Origin: AP-15 sp963703665
GTDB taxonomy: Bacteria > Pseudomonadota > Alphaproteobacteria > ATCC43930 > CGMCC-115725
DNA length: 64,000 nucleotides
Direction: 5' to 3'
Assembly: GCA_963703665.1 (NCBI GenBank)
Contig: CAVPFB010000004.1
Location: 744,001 to 808,000 of the forward strand
A program made the translations under genes and the position numbers. The notes beneath the pieces are model-generated. The model was given only the letters and a program-made list of their open reading frames with translations. It was not told where the DNA came from and searched no databases. Positions within the stretch are counted from its first letter, which is position 1; each line of letters begins with the position of its first letter. Positions 17,589 through 28,390 of this stretch are shown one piece after another.

Positions 17589-18338
17589 ATGTGCACCCTG
17601 GTGATCCTGCGCCGGCCGGACGATGCTTGGCCGGTCATACTCGGCGCCAACCGCGACGAGATGATCGAACGCCCGTGGAAGCCCCCCGGCCGGCACTGGC
17701 CCGACCGGCCGGAGGTGGTGGCGGGGCTCGATATCCTCGCCGGCGGGTCGTGGCTCGGGATCAACGACTGGGGCGTCGTGGCCGCTGTGCTGAACCGGAC
17801 CGGCTCGCTCGGACCGGCGCCCGGCCGGCGGTCGCGCGGCGAATTGGTGCTGGAGGCGCTCGACCATGCCGACGCGGTCGCCGCGGCCGAAGCCCTGTCA
17901 TTTCTCGACCCCAATTCCTATCGCACCTTCAACCTGATCGTTGCCGACGAGCGCGACGGCTTTTGGCTGCGCCATGCCGGCGGCGCGCGGATCGAGGTCC
18001 ACCCGCTGAAAGAAGGCCTGTCGCTGATCGCCGCCGGCGATGTCGACGATCTCGGCACCCGGCGCCTCGAGCTGGCGATTCCGGCGTTTCGCGAATGGCC
18101 GGCGCCGGACCCCGATCGCGGCGACTGGGCCGGTTGGGAGTCGCTGCTCGGCAGCACCCGAGCCCCGCCGGGGGAGCCGGCGAGTGCGGCGATGCGGTTT
18201 CGCACCGATGGCTACGGCACCGTATCGAGCGCGCTGATCGGATTGCCGGCGCGGGGCGCGTCCGATCGCCGAGCCCATTTCCGTTTCGCCGCATGGGAGC
18301 CCGAGGCGACGCCGTGGCAGGATATCGGCACTGGATGA
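17589..18338 (+). CDS. NRDE (TANGO2-like) family protein
   Basis: The 249-residue protein begins MCTLVILRRPDDAWPVILGA and carries the eponymous NRDE motif (GANRDEMIERP) and GGSWLGINDWGVVAAVLNR. Cys2 right after the initiator Met is conserved in the family and may act as an N-terminal nucleophile. Bacterial members have no proven activity; eukaryotic TANGO2 is linked to heme and lipid handling. It lies just upstream of purS, separated by 76 bases. Confidence 0.85.
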   Translation: MCTLVILRRPDDAWPVILGANRDEMIERPWKPPGRHWPDRPEVVAGLDILAGGSWLGINDWGVVAAVLNRTGSLGPAPGRRSRGELVLEALDHADAVAAAEALSFLDPNSYRTFNLIVADERDGFWLRHAGGARIEVHPLKEGLSLIAAGDVDDLGTRRLELAIPAFREWPAPDPDRGDWAGWESLLGSTRAPPGEPASAAMRFRTDGYGTVSSALIGLPARGASDRRAHFRFAAWEPEATPWQDIGTG

Positions 18339-18414
18339 GGTGCCGGCCGGGATTGTCCGGCCGGGTCCGCCCCGCTATATCGAAGGCGCAAACAGTGCGG
18401 CGCCGGTCATCGCC

Positions 18415-18654
18415 ATGAAAGCGCGCGTGCGCGTCACCCTCAGATCCGATGTGCTCGACCCGCAAGGTAAGGCGATAGGGAACGCGCTCGCCTCTCTGGG
18501 CTTTACCGGCATCGGCGAGGTGCGCCAGGGCAAGATGATCGAGGTCGACCTCGCAGAGACCGACCCCGCCCGCGCCCGCGAACAGGTCGAGGCGATGTGC
18601 AAGGAACTGCTCGTCAACCCGGTCATCGAAGACTACGCGATCGAGCTGTGCTGA
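18415..18654 (+). CDS. purS: Phosphoribosylformylglycinamidine synthase, PurS subunit
   Basis: The 79-residue subunit MKARVRVTLRSDVLDPQGKA, then GFTGIGEVRQGKMIEVDL and ELLVNPVIEDYAIEL, is a textbook PurS. It bridges PurQ and PurL and helps channel ammonia in step four of purine synthesis. ATG 18415 is where homology starts. PurQ follows 7 bases later. Confidence 0.95.
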   Translation: MKARVRVTLRSDVLDPQGKAIGNALASLGFTGIGEVRQGKMIEVDLAETDPARAREQVEAMCKELLVNPVIEDYAIELC

Positions 18655-18661
18655 GGCCCCG

Positions 18662-19351
18662 GTGAAATCCGCGATCGTCATTTTTCCCGGCTCGAACCGC
18701 GAGCAAGACCTCGCGCTGGCGCTGAAACGGGCGACCGGGCATGAGCCGGTTCGGGTCTGGCACCGCGAAGCCGCGCTGCCCGAAACCGACCTGATCGTGT
18801 TGCCCGGCGGCTTTGCCTATGGCGATTACCTGCGCTGCGGGGCGATGGCGGCGCATTCGCCGATCATGCGCGAGGTGCGCGCGCGGGCCGATCGGGGAAC
18901 GCCGGTGCTCGGCATTTGCAACGGCTTTCAGATCCTGACCGAGGCCGGGCTCTTGCCGGGCGCGCTCTTACCCAACCGCGCACTGCGCTTCGTGTGCCGC
19001 GACATCCATCTGCGGGTCGAGAACAGCCAGACGATCTTCACCTGCGGCTACGCCGCCGGCCAGACGATCCGGGTGGCGACGGCGCACCAGGACGGCAACT
19101 ACACCGCCGACCCCGACACGCTCGACCGGCTCGAAGGCGAGGGCCGCGTCGCCTTTCGTTATTGCGCCGCCGACGGCAGCCTCGACGAGGTGGAGAATTT
19201 CAACGGCTCGGCGCGGGCGATCGCCGGCATCTTCAACAAGACCCGCACCGTCTTGGGGCTGATGCCGCATCCCGAAAACGCCACCGATCCGCTCCTCGGC
19301 GGCACCGACGGACAAGCCTTCTTCGCCGGCCTCGCGGGCGCGCTGCATTAG
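18662..19351 (+). CDS. purQ: Phosphoribosylformylglycinamidine synthase, glutaminase subunit PurQ
   Basis: PurQ supplies ammonia from glutamine to PurL. The 229-residue class I amidotransferase has the nucleophile C86 in PVLGICNGFQ and the H203/E205 pair in LMPHPEN. FPGSNREQDL at the N-terminus and GGFAYGDYLRCGA are also diagnostic. It starts with GTG 18662. The length matches the PurS-dependent type. In most alphaproteobacteria purL follows nearby; here two small genes intervene. Confidence 0.95.
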   Translation: MKSAIVIFPGSNREQDLALALKRATGHEPVRVWHREAALPETDLIVLPGGFAYGDYLRCGAMAAHSPIMREVRARADRGTPVLGICNGFQILTEAGLLPGALLPNRALRFVCRDIHLRVENSQTIFTCGYAAGQTIRVATAHQDGNYTADPDTLDRLEGEGRVAFRYCAADGSLDEVENFNGSARAIAGIFNKTRTVLGLMPHPENATDPLLGGTDGQAFFAGLAGALH

Positions 19352-19361
19352 GAGAAACTGA

Positions 19362-19553
19362 ATGGAAGCGTGTCCCGATTGCAGAACTCTTCTAGAGGCC
19401 TACACCGCCGCACATAGGCGTCGCCTAACGGCGGGTCTTCATCACAATCCTGCAACTCCATCCGAGCTTATGGAGTTAGACGAGAGCGAACGAGCTTTCG
19501 AGGCGATAAATGAGAAACTGGAGGCTCATCAAGAGCAATGCGCGAGAACGTAA
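19362..19553 (+). CDS. Small hypothetical protein between purQ and purL
   Basis: The 63-residue frame begins MEACPDCRTLLEAYTAAHRR and ends LEAHQEQCART. A CxxC near the start and a late HxxxxC might bind a metal, and the middle is helical. AGGAGAA sits properly before the ATG, so translation is plausible. Its GC is clearly lower than that of purQ or purL. No family is recognised. Confidence 0.5.
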   Translation: MEACPDCRTLLEAYTAAHRRRLTAGLHHNPATPSELMELDESERAFEAINEKLEAHQEQCART

Positions 19554-19860
19554 CCGCCCGCTGTGTTACTTATTTTGCTTTTGGCTTGTGCGGGCTCCCT
19601 GCCACCGCAGCAACACTGCCTAACCAAGCCGTACACGTTGAGGGCATCGTTGATTGCGGGATTGGCTCGCCGGGCGAGGGAGGAACACGTCTGTCGCTTT
19701 GGAAGACTACATAATTGGTTTGTTGAACGGACTCAGTATAGGAATGGGCATGGAATTTTGGAACGCAGACGGACGTATGTTAAGCAGGGAGGCCGTGTAC
19801 TATTGGCTTGACAACTACTGTCGTGCTCACCCAACCGACCTGATCGCCCCCCATAGTTAG
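19538..19860 (+). pseudogene. Small secreted protein, frameshifted
   Basis: ATG 19538 opens MRENVTARCVTYFAFGLCGL, then PATAATLPNQAVHVEGIVDCG, a plausible signal peptide and mature start. One frame over, the text continues DWLAGRGRNTSVALEDYIIG, LLNGLSIGMGMEFWNADGR and AVYYWLDNYCRAHP, then stops at 19860. The pattern (DCG near the start, a GLLNGLS helix, a WLDNYCRxHP end) fits small Cys-containing periplasmic proteins seen in alphaproteobacteria. A base missing from the GGG run near 19658 explains the break. The gene is AT-rich compared with its neighbours. Function is unknown. Confidence 0.5.
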
Positions 19861-19897
19861 CTTGTTTAAGGAGCGAAGCGGCGTTAGGTGATAGCGC

Positions 19898-22126
<2,229 letters not shown>

Positions 22127-22143
22127 GCGAGGGGAACCGGGCG

Positions 22144-22389
22144 ATGGCGATGGACGCGGCGATGATCGAGCAGCTGATCAAGGAAAGCCTCCCCGATGCG
22201 CGGGTGTCGATCGAAGACCTGCGCGGCGACGGCGACCATTACGCGGCGCATGTCGTTTCGGGCGCCTTCCGCGGCAAGACCCGGGTCCAGCAGCATCAGA
22301 TGGTTTACCAGGCCCTGCGCGGCCGGATGGGCAATGAACTGCACGCGCTCGCGCTGCAGACCGGCGCCCCCGAGGATTCGAGCCCCTGA
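22144..22389 (+). CDS. BolA/IbaG-family protein
   Basis: The 81-residue protein MAMDAAMIEQLIKESLPDAR, with GDHYAAHVVSGAFRGKTRVQ and QHQMVYQALRGRMGNELHAL, has the BolA fold including the conserved His and the RVxxHxxVY helix. BolA-like proteins bind a [2Fe-2S] cluster together with monothiol glutaredoxins, and GrxD is the next gene. ATG 22144 is followed by full homology. The last codons lie in a three-copy 15-base tandem repeat. Confidence 0.9.
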   Translation: MAMDAAMIEQLIKESLPDARVSIEDLRGDGDHYAAHVVSGAFRGKTRVQQHQMVYQALRGRMGNELHALALQTGAPEDSSP

Positions 22390-22415
22390 GGATCGAGCCC
22401 CCGAGGATTGAGGCA
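22371..22415. repeat. Three tandem ~15-base imperfect repeats at the bolA end
   Basis: CGAGGATTCGAGCCC, CTGAGGATCGAGCCC and CCGAGGATTGAGGCA lie head to tail across the stop codon of the BolA-like gene. The unit length is a multiple of three, so copy-number change could lengthen the protein without loss of frame. Confidence 0.7.
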
Positions 22416-22447
22416 GCGAATTCTCTCCGAAACCGAGGACGAACATC

Positions 22448-22780
22448 ATGGACAGCACGGTTCAAGAACGAATCAGTCAGGAAATCGCCGACACGCCGGT
22501 CGTGCTCTTCATGAAGGGCTCGCCGGTCTTTCCGCAATGCGGGTTCTCCGCGGCCGTGGTGCAGATCCTTAGCCATCTCGGGGTCAAGTTCAAAGGCGTC
22601 GACGTGCTCGCCGACCCGCAGATCCGTGAGGGCATCAAGGAATTCTCGAGTTGGCCGACGATCCCGCAGCTCTATGTCAAAGGGGAGTTCGTCGGCGGCT
22701 GCGACATCATCCGCGAGATGTACGAGACCGGCGAATTGCAGCAGGTGCTCGAGCAAAAGGGCGTTCCGGTCCGCGCCTGA
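22448..22780 (+). CDS. grxD: Monothiol glutaredoxin (Grx4/GrxD type)
   Basis: The 110-residue protein has the CGFS active site (C31 in PVFPQCGFS), K23 (LFMKGSP), the TIPQLY strand (WPTIPQLYVKGEFVGG) and GGCDIIREM for glutathione binding. CGFS glutaredoxins carry and deliver [2Fe-2S] clusters together with BolA proteins. The adjacency of the two genes supports that role here. It is the last gene of the purine block. Confidence 0.95.
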   Translation: MDSTVQERISQEIADTPVVLFMKGSPVFPQCGFSAAVVQILSHLGVKFKGVDVLADPQIREGIKEFSSWPTIPQLYVKGEFVGGCDIIREMYETGELQQVLEQKGVPVRA

Positions 22781-22781
22781 T

Positions 22782-23570
22782 TCAGTCGGCGGGAGCGGCG
22801 GGGCTGAGCCGCGCCGAGTCGAGCCGGAAGATCAGCGGAAAGAACGGGTAGCGCAGCGGCTGGTGGCGCGCTCCGGCTTCGGAGACGCACCACAGCTTTC
22901 CATCGCTGTCGAAGGCGACTCCTTCGGTGCCGCCGGGCACGGCGTAGCGCTGTTCGAGCCGCCCCGTGATAGGGTCGAGCTTGTCCAGCGCACCCCAGCC
23001 GAGATCGCTGCGCGCAATCCACAACCCGCCGAGGCGCCCGACGGCTCCCCCCTGCGCATAGCTCGGGATCCGCACGATTGTCGAGGCGGCATCGGCGTTC
23101 AGCGCGACGCCGTTCTTCAGCGCGTTGAGCATGGCGAGGTCGAATTTGAACATCTTGGCCGGCCGGTCTTCCTCGTAATCGCCGATCCAGATCGTGCCGT
23201 CTCCTGATACCATGAACGCGCCCTTGAGCCCGGCGCCCAGCCGAAAGACCCGGAATTTGGGGTTCAGATCGACAAAGGCGCGGTCGAGATCGACCTCGAA
23301 CAGGGTGTGCGTGTCGGCGATGAACAGTTTGCCGCTGCCGGCATAGGCCAGGCCGCCGGCGTGACGACAGGGCGGCGGCACCGTGAAATGCCCGGTCTGC
23401 GCACCGGTCTTCGGATCGATGCGGAACACCCGGCACGGGCCGCGGTTCCGCCAGGTCGCGAGGCTGCGATAGCCGGAGACGAGCAGGCTGCCGCGGGCCA
23501 CCGCCAGCCCCTGCGGGTCCCAGCCATCGCCAAGCCCCGGCATCCAGATGAGTTGGTCGATCGCCGCCAA
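22782..23570 (-). CDS. Beta-propeller (SMP-30/strictosidine-synthase-like) protein, start unclear
   Basis: The body (GWDPQGLAVARGSLLVSGYR, LAYAGSGKLFIADTHTLFEV, MVSGDGTIWIGDYEED, GTEGVAFDSDGKLWCVSEAG) is a six-bladed propeller of the type used by lactonases and NHL-like proteins. TTG 23570 gives 262 residues, but the same frame is open about 160 bases further up. There it reads RRRIVAFALIAACGIS, a lipoprotein signal with a lipobox-like LIAAC, yet no ATG, GTG or TTG precedes it. Either the start codon was changed or a base is missing. A cell-envelope lipoprotein is the best reading. Confidence 0.7.
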   Translation of the reverse strand: MAAIDQLIWMPGLGDGWDPQGLAVARGSLLVSGYRSLATWRNRGPCRVFRIDPKTGAQTGHFTVPPPCRHAGGLAYAGSGKLFIADTHTLFEVDLDRAFVDLNPKFRVFRLGAGLKGAFMVSGDGTIWIGDYEEDRPAKMFKFDLAMLNALKNGVALNADAASTIVRIPSYAQGGAVGRLGGLWIARSDLGWGALDKLDPITGRLEQRYAVPGGTEGVAFDSDGKLWCVSEAGARHQPLRYPFFPLIFRLDSARLSPAAPAD

Positions 23571-24140
23571 ATTCGGGACTTCACTGGTGACCGCCGGACC
23601 ATAGCTCGGTTTTTGCCCCAGAATGGCGCGGCCGATCCTTGATGGCGCGGGTGAGATGCCGCAGGCGGCGATCAGAGCAAAGGCAACGATCCTCCGCCTG
23701 AGTGCTGGTCCTCGATCGAATTATTCGAATCTCCCGGTTCCCGGCCGCTTTGCAGAAGCCTCGCCCAGAATACCTCGCACCGCGGTGAAAGGCGGGGCCG
23801 CCGACGGGGCGGGCATCCTGTCGCATGAGGCGGAGGCTCGAACGCCATCGGCCGGGCCTGTTCGACGGCTGTTTCCGAATCGCCCGCCGGGTTTGTCGCC
23901 CGCGCGGCCTATGCGCACCAGGCCCCGCTGATCCATTCCGCGTAATGCGCGAATATACCGACGGTACCCGCGCGCAATCGTCAAGATCGGGCGGTTTTTT
24001 GCCTCTCCGATTAAGAAAGTTGGTGTTTCCGCTTCCGACCTGAGGTTCTATCGACGGCGTTAACGAACCTTAATGGGCGCGCAGCAGGGGACCGCTTTAC
24101 CAAACGGGCGTCGCGCCATCATCAGCCGGGGGGCAAATCG
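23571..24140 (+). other. Intergenic region between divergent genes
   Basis: About 570 bases. The part to 23730 holds the open lipoprotein-signal-like extension of the propeller gene. From 23990 it is AT-richer (TTAAGAAAGTTGG, GTTAACGAACCTTAATG) and presumably contains the CHAP-gene promoter. No other gene or RNA was recognised. Confidence 0.4.
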
Positions 24141-24959
24141 ATGCAGGCGAAGGTCGGCTGGGGCCTCGTATGGGGTGCCCTTATGATGACGTTTATGATG
24201 CTGCCGTCGCGTCGCGCGGCGGCCGGCAATTGCGCGCTATATGCGCGCGCGCAGACGGGCGTCGATCTTTACGGCGCCGCCGGCGATTGGTGGGACGAGG
24301 CGGCGAGCCGCTATTGGCGCGGCCGGGTCCCGCAAACCGGCGCGATCCTGGTGTTCCGGCGGACCGGGGCCATTCCGTCCGGCCATGTCGCGGTCGTGGC
24401 CCAGGTAGTCGGCCCGCGGGAGATCGTGGTCGACCAAGCCAACTGGTATCATGGGATGGTCACCCGCGACGTGCCGGTGGTCGACGAATCGCCGGCGAAC
24501 GACTGGACCGCGGTCGCGGTCATGGATCTGAGGTCGGGGAAATACGGCCGCGATTACCCGAGCTACGGCTTTGTCTATCCGCAAACCGGCCCGCGCGAGA
24601 TCGTCGCGAGCGAGGGTGCCACCGGCCTCAGCGGTTACCTCGCCGCCGACCCGGCCGCTTACGACCCAAACCCGCGCTTCGGCGTGTTCCATGCCATTGT
24701 CGCTGTCGACGATGATAACCGGCGCCGGTACGCCCGGCACCGCACCTCGGGGCGTGGATCGCAGCGCAGAAAGCCGCCGGCGCAGATGCTGCACGCCGCC
24801 GTCTCTGCTGGTCGGCCCGCGGGCCACTCTTATTCCTTTGCTCGCCTCCATCCGGGTGCTCGAACCCGTAGTCTGGCGGTGCACGCCGAGCCCGCTCGCT
24901 ATCCCGGCCATGTTCCGGCGGCGCGGCAGGTCGAGGCCAAGTCGCATCACCAAGCCTAG
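24141..24959 (+). CDS. Secreted CHAP-domain (amidase/peptidase) protein
   Basis: A signal peptide (residues 1-28, VWGALMMTFMMLPSRRAAAG) is followed by a CHAP domain. Catalytic residues are C31 in GNCALYARAQTGVDLYG and H82 in IPSGHVAVVAQVVG, then VVDQANWYHG. CHAP enzymes cut peptidoglycan cross-links or glutathionylspermidine; here a wall role is likely. After about residue 195 the sequence turns Arg/Ser/Ala-rich (RRYARHRTSGRGSQRRKPPA) and no longer looks like a folded domain. That may be a basic wall-binding tail or frameshifted non-coding sequence. Confidence 0.75.
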   Translation: MQAKVGWGLVWGALMMTFMMLPSRRAAAGNCALYARAQTGVDLYGAAGDWWDEAASRYWRGRVPQTGAILVFRRTGAIPSGHVAVVAQVVGPREIVVDQANWYHGMVTRDVPVVDESPANDWTAVAVMDLRSGKYGRDYPSYGFVYPQTGPREIVASEGATGLSGYLAADPAAYDPNPRFGVFHAIVAVDDDNRRRYARHRTSGRGSQRRKPPAQMLHAAVSAGRPAGHSYSFARLHPGARTRSLAVHAEPARYPGHVPAARQVEAKSHHQA

Positions 24960-25055
24960 CGATCTCGGCAGCTTTCAGGAGCGCGGCCCGGCCGGTTGAC
25001 AGCAGCGGCGCGAGCGGGCCTATGCTCGCTTGTCCGCTGCTCGCCGGGGGTGCCC

Positions 25056-26465
25056 ATGCCGTCCACCAACACCGATCCCGGTTTTTTGCCGGCCCATGTC
25101 CTCTCCGCCGAGATCGGCGGCGGCCGGTTGTCGCCGGTCGATCTGGTCGAGGCCTTGCTCGGGCGCATCCGCGCGCAGGATCAAAAGCTGCACGCTTTTG
25201 TCGAGGTCTATGCCGACGAGGCGCGGCTCGCTGCCGAGGCCGCCGACAAGGCGATCCGCTCCGGACATCGCATCGGGCCGCTGCACGGCATCCCGGTGGC
25301 GCTCAAGGATCTGATCGAGATCGAGGGGCGGGTGACGACCGGCGGCTCGCAGGTCTGGCACGACCGGCGCTCGGCCTATACCGCGACCATCGCCAAACGC
25401 CTGATCGCGGCCGGCATGATCGTGATCGGCAAGACTCACACGGTCGAGTTCGCGATGGGCGGCTGGGGCACCAACCAGCACCGCGGCACGCCGTGGAACC
25501 CGTGGGACCCGGCGCAGCCGCGCACCCCCGGCGGCTCGAGCAGCGGCACCGGGGTCGCGGTGGCTGCCGGCATGGCTCCGTGGGGGATCGGCACGGACAC
25601 CGGCGGCTCGGTGCGATTGCCGGCTGCGTGGTGCGGGCTCAGTGGGCTCAAGACCACGATCGGCCGGGTCAGCACCTATGGGATCTTGCCGCTGAGCCCG
25701 TCGCTCGACACGCCGGGACCGATGGCCCGCTCGGTCGAGGACGCGGCCCTGCTCTACCAGGCGATCGAAGGGCCCGACCCGCTCGATCCGCGAACCCTTG
25801 GGCGGCCGCCCAAGGGGTCGCTCGCGACGATGCGGCGCGGCGTGCGCGGATTGCGGTTGGCGCGAATGGCGGCGCATGAGCGCGACGGGGTCGCCGCCGA
25901 AATGCTCGCCGCCTACGATACGGCGCTCGACACCCTGGCGCGGCTCGGCGCCGAGATTGTTACCATCGACCTGCCGCGCCGGTTTTCGGCCTATACGCAG
26001 CTGATCGGCCGGATCATCGGCGCCGAATCCTATTTCCTGGTCGGCGACCTGATCGATGATATGAAGCTGCCGATCGACGCGGCAGTGCGGCCGCGCATCG
26101 CCTCCGGCCGCGGCATTTCGGCGCGCGACTATCTCTGGGCCCTGCGCGAGCGCGACGCGGCGAAAGAGGAATTCGCGGCGGCGTTCGGCGATGTCGACGC
26201 GCTGTTGACCCCGACCACGACGAGCGCCGCGGTCCCGCTCGACGCCGTCGACCAGAACTCGACTCCGGCGCATTTCACCCGCTTTGTCAACGCGCTCGAA
26301 TTGTGCGCGCTGGCGGTGCCCAACGGCTTCACCGCGACCGGGCTGCCCTTGTCATTGCAGATCGTCTGCCGCGGCTATGACGAGGCAACCGCCCTGCGCA
26401 TCGGCTGGGCCTATCAGCAGGCGACCGACTGGCACGAACGCCACCCGCCCGGCCTCGGCGGCTGA
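25056..26465 (+). CDS. Amidase-signature-family hydrolase
   Basis: This 469-residue enzyme has the Ser-Ser-Lys triad: K84 in GIPVALKDLIEIEG, the cis-Ser in the GGSSSG loop (159-164) and the nucleophile S185 in GTDTGGSVRLPAAW. GatA-specific tRNA-binding features are not evident, and no gatC or gatB lies nearby. It is therefore a general amidase rather than an amidotransferase subunit. ATG 25056 is where homology begins. Substrate unknown. Confidence 0.88.
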   Translation: MPSTNTDPGFLPAHVLSAEIGGGRLSPVDLVEALLGRIRAQDQKLHAFVEVYADEARLAAEAADKAIRSGHRIGPLHGIPVALKDLIEIEGRVTTGGSQVWHDRRSAYTATIAKRLIAAGMIVIGKTHTVEFAMGGWGTNQHRGTPWNPWDPAQPRTPGGSSSGTGVAVAAGMAPWGIGTDTGGSVRLPAAWCGLSGLKTTIGRVSTYGILPLSPSLDTPGPMARSVEDAALLYQAIEGPDPLDPRTLGRPPKGSLATMRRGVRGLRLARMAAHERDGVAAEMLAAYDTALDTLARLGAEIVTIDLPRRFSAYTQLIGRIIGAESYFLVGDLIDDMKLPIDAAVRPRIASGRGISARDYLWALRERDAAKEEFAAAFGDVDALLTPTTTSAAVPLDAVDQNSTPAHFTRFVNALELCALAVPNGFTATGLPLSLQIVCRGYDEATALRIGWAYQQATDWHERHPPGLGG

Positions 26466-26590
26466 CGGCGAACGACGGCCGCAGCAGGTCACCCGGCCTT
26501 TCGGAGCCGCAACGCGCGCGCGACTGATTCCGGATCAGCCTCGATCACCCTCGTCGAGGCGGGCCCGGACTCCGATGCCGTTGTCGCTCG

Positions 26591-27403
26591 TCACACTCCG
26601 CGGCCGAAGCGGCGGGTCAGGAAATCGAGCACGTCGCCGGCGCAGCGCTCGGGGAAGGCGTCGCAGATGTTGTGCGGCGCCCCGTCGTAGACCCGCATCT
26701 CGACGTCGCGGACGAGGCGGCGGAACGGCTCGTAATTGGCGGTCGAGCCGATCGGCTCGGCGCCGGGGACAACGACCAGGGTCGGGCATCCGATGCGGCC
26801 GACCTCGCCGCTCCAGTCGTAGCTCGCCATCAGCAGGATGAATTTGGCGATGTAGGCCGGATCGTTTCTGGCGGCCTCGTCGAGAAACCACTCGACCAGC
26901 CCCGGATCGACCTCGTCGAGCGGCAGCCGGTCGGCGATGGTCTCGGCCAGAAACGCGCGCAGGCCCTTGGCCTCGATCTGCGGGATCCAGCTCGGCGCCT
27001 GGCTGTTTTTGAGCCCCGGCGTCGAGCCGAACAGCATCAGGCTGCGCACGCGCTCGGCGTGGTTCATCGCCAATTGCTGGCCGAGATAGCCGCCGGCCGA
27101 ATTGCCGACGATGTGCGCGCTGCGACAGCCCAGATGATCCATCAGCTCGGCGACATCGGCCACGACCCGTTCGAGGGTCAACGCCCGGTCGGCCGGCGGG
27201 ATCTCCGAGCCTCCGTGCCCGCGCAGGTCCATCCGCACCACCCGGTAATGCCGGGCGAGCGGCGGGACCCAGGCGTAATAGCGCCTGGCGCTGCCCATCG
27301 CCGCATGCAGCAGCAACAGGGTCGGCGCCTCCTTCCACGGGTCGCTGAAGTCGTCAACGTCATAGGCGAGCCGCACACCGTCGCTCGCGGTAAAGCTCGC
27401 CAT
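26591..27403 (-). CDS. Alpha/beta-hydrolase
   Basis: The 270-residue hydrolase begins MASFTASDGVRLAYDVDDFS, with the oxyanion region LLLHAAMGSARRYYAW (HAAMG instead of the usual HGxxG), RGHGGSEIP and the nucleophile S102 in IVGNSAGGYLGQ. A C-terminal His is in YDGAPHNICDAFPE. It resembles the 3-oxoadipate enol-lactonase/haloperoxidase group. The neighbours are a dehalogenase-like HAD and a flavin oxidoreductase, suggesting small-molecule degradation. The substrate is unknown. Confidence 0.85.
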   Translation of the reverse strand: MASFTASDGVRLAYDVDDFSDPWKEAPTLLLLHAAMGSARRYYAWVPPLARHYRVVRMDLRGHGGSEIPPADRALTLERVVADVAELMDHLGCRSAHIVGNSAGGYLGQQLAMNHAERVRSLMLFGSTPGLKNSQAPSWIPQIEAKGLRAFLAETIADRLPLDEVDPGLVEWFLDEAARNDPAYIAKFILLMASYDWSGEVGRIGCPTLVVVPGAEPIGSTANYEPFRRLVRDVEMRVYDGAPHNICDAFPERCAGDVLDFLTRRFGRGV

Positions 27404-27437
27404 AGGCGCCTCCGCATATATTTCCGTGGTGCGTCCT

Positions 27438-28088
27438 TTAGCCGGAGATGCGCGGCTTTGCCAGGTCGAGAACGTCGAGCAGCGGCATCAGACTTGGTTC
27501 GCGCCACATCGGCACGGGGGCACCCGCCGGAGCCGCGACGCCGATACGGTCGTGCCAATAGGTCGGCAGGCCGAGGCTCTTCGTCCCGAAGAGATCATAT
27601 GGCGAGCCCGCGACGAACAGGCAGCGCGCGGGCGCGACCCCCAGCGCATCGAGCGCCATCTGATACGGCCGAGGGTGCGGTTTGTAAAAACCGGCGCGTT
27701 CGGCGGTGACGATGACCGCGAAATCCGCACCGGTCCGCGCCGCGGCCACCCGGCCCAATGTCTGCGAGCAATTGGTCACGATTCCGAGCGGGAGGCGAAG
27801 GTTCCGGCTGAGCGCGCGCAGCACGCCGCGTGCTTCCGGCCAGGGCTCCAGCGCCGCATAACCGGCGGCCAGCTCGGCCGCCAGCGAGCGCGGCAGACCC
27901 ACCTCCTCGGCCGCCTCCGCCACCAACGCCTCATAGGGTCGATAGCGGCCTGCGCCATAGGTGTTGCGCAGATAGGCCGCCCGCCACCGCTTGCCGTCTT
28001 CGGGGCTACCGGCAACCCTGTTCCATAATGTCCAGGAATTGACCAGCGCCGTCAGCAAATCGAACAGCACGGCGTCGTAGCGGGTCAT
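27438..28088 (-). CDS. HAD-superfamily hydrolase, haloacid dehalogenase-like
   Basis: The 216-residue protein has the HAD nucleophile D10 (MTRYDAVLFDLLTALVNSW), the Thr/Asn motif IVTNCSQ, and a Lys in AGFYKPHPRPYQMALDALGV followed by CLFVAGSPYDLFG. The FDLLTAL form (no second Asp two residues on) and the SPYDxxGxKxxGL end match L-2-haloacid dehalogenases rather than phosphatases. ATG 28088 is chosen over upstream codons because homology starts at TRYDAV. It is 34 bases upstream of the alpha/beta hydrolase in the same direction. Confidence 0.82.
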   Translation of the reverse strand: MTRYDAVLFDLLTALVNSWTLWNRVAGSPEDGKRWRAAYLRNTYGAGRYRPYEALVAEAAEEVGLPRSLAAELAAGYAALEPWPEARGVLRALSRNLRLPLGIVTNCSQTLGRVAAARTGADFAVIVTAERAGFYKPHPRPYQMALDALGVAPARCLFVAGSPYDLFGTKSLGLPTYWHDRIGVAAPAGAPVPMWREPSLMPLLDVLDLAKPRISG

Positions 28089-28390
28089 TGAACAGCTTCC
28101 CTTGTCCGATCTACCGGAGGACCGACGGCAGATCCGCACCCCGAGTTCCCGCGCGCCTGTTCCGCCTGTTTTTTGCAGGTCGAGAACAGGTGCGGCAGCC
28201 GCCCCACCGAGCCAGCCCGCACCCGGCCAGCAGCCAGATAATGCGATGCGATTGCGGCAATTGCAAGTTTGTCGGCACCCGTCCTCCGCATTTGCGGCTT
28301 GCCGGCGGTTCGCTCGCCGCCAATGTCTTTCCGGACTTCTCGTGCTCGATTGGCTAACATCGTGGCCCGCTCCGCCTGAAGGGAGGCGAC
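28089..28390 (+). other. Divergent intergenic region
   Basis: About 300 bases between the HAD gene and the flavin oxidoreductase, presumably holding both promoters. No coding frame, hairpin or regulatory motif could be supported. Confidence 0.4.

Noticed and set aside
17189..18418. 409-codon plus-strand open frame over the zeta subunit and NRDE genes
   Set aside because: It runs across two recognised genes in other frames and reads Arg-rich low-complexity sequence.
22371..22415. Tandem units as a CRISPR-like array
   Set aside because: Units are only 15 bases, contiguous and without spacers.
25056..26465. GatA subunit of the tRNA amidotransferase
   Set aside because: The amidase signature is present, but gatB/gatC are absent nearby and GatA-specific sequence is not evident; a general amidase is safer.
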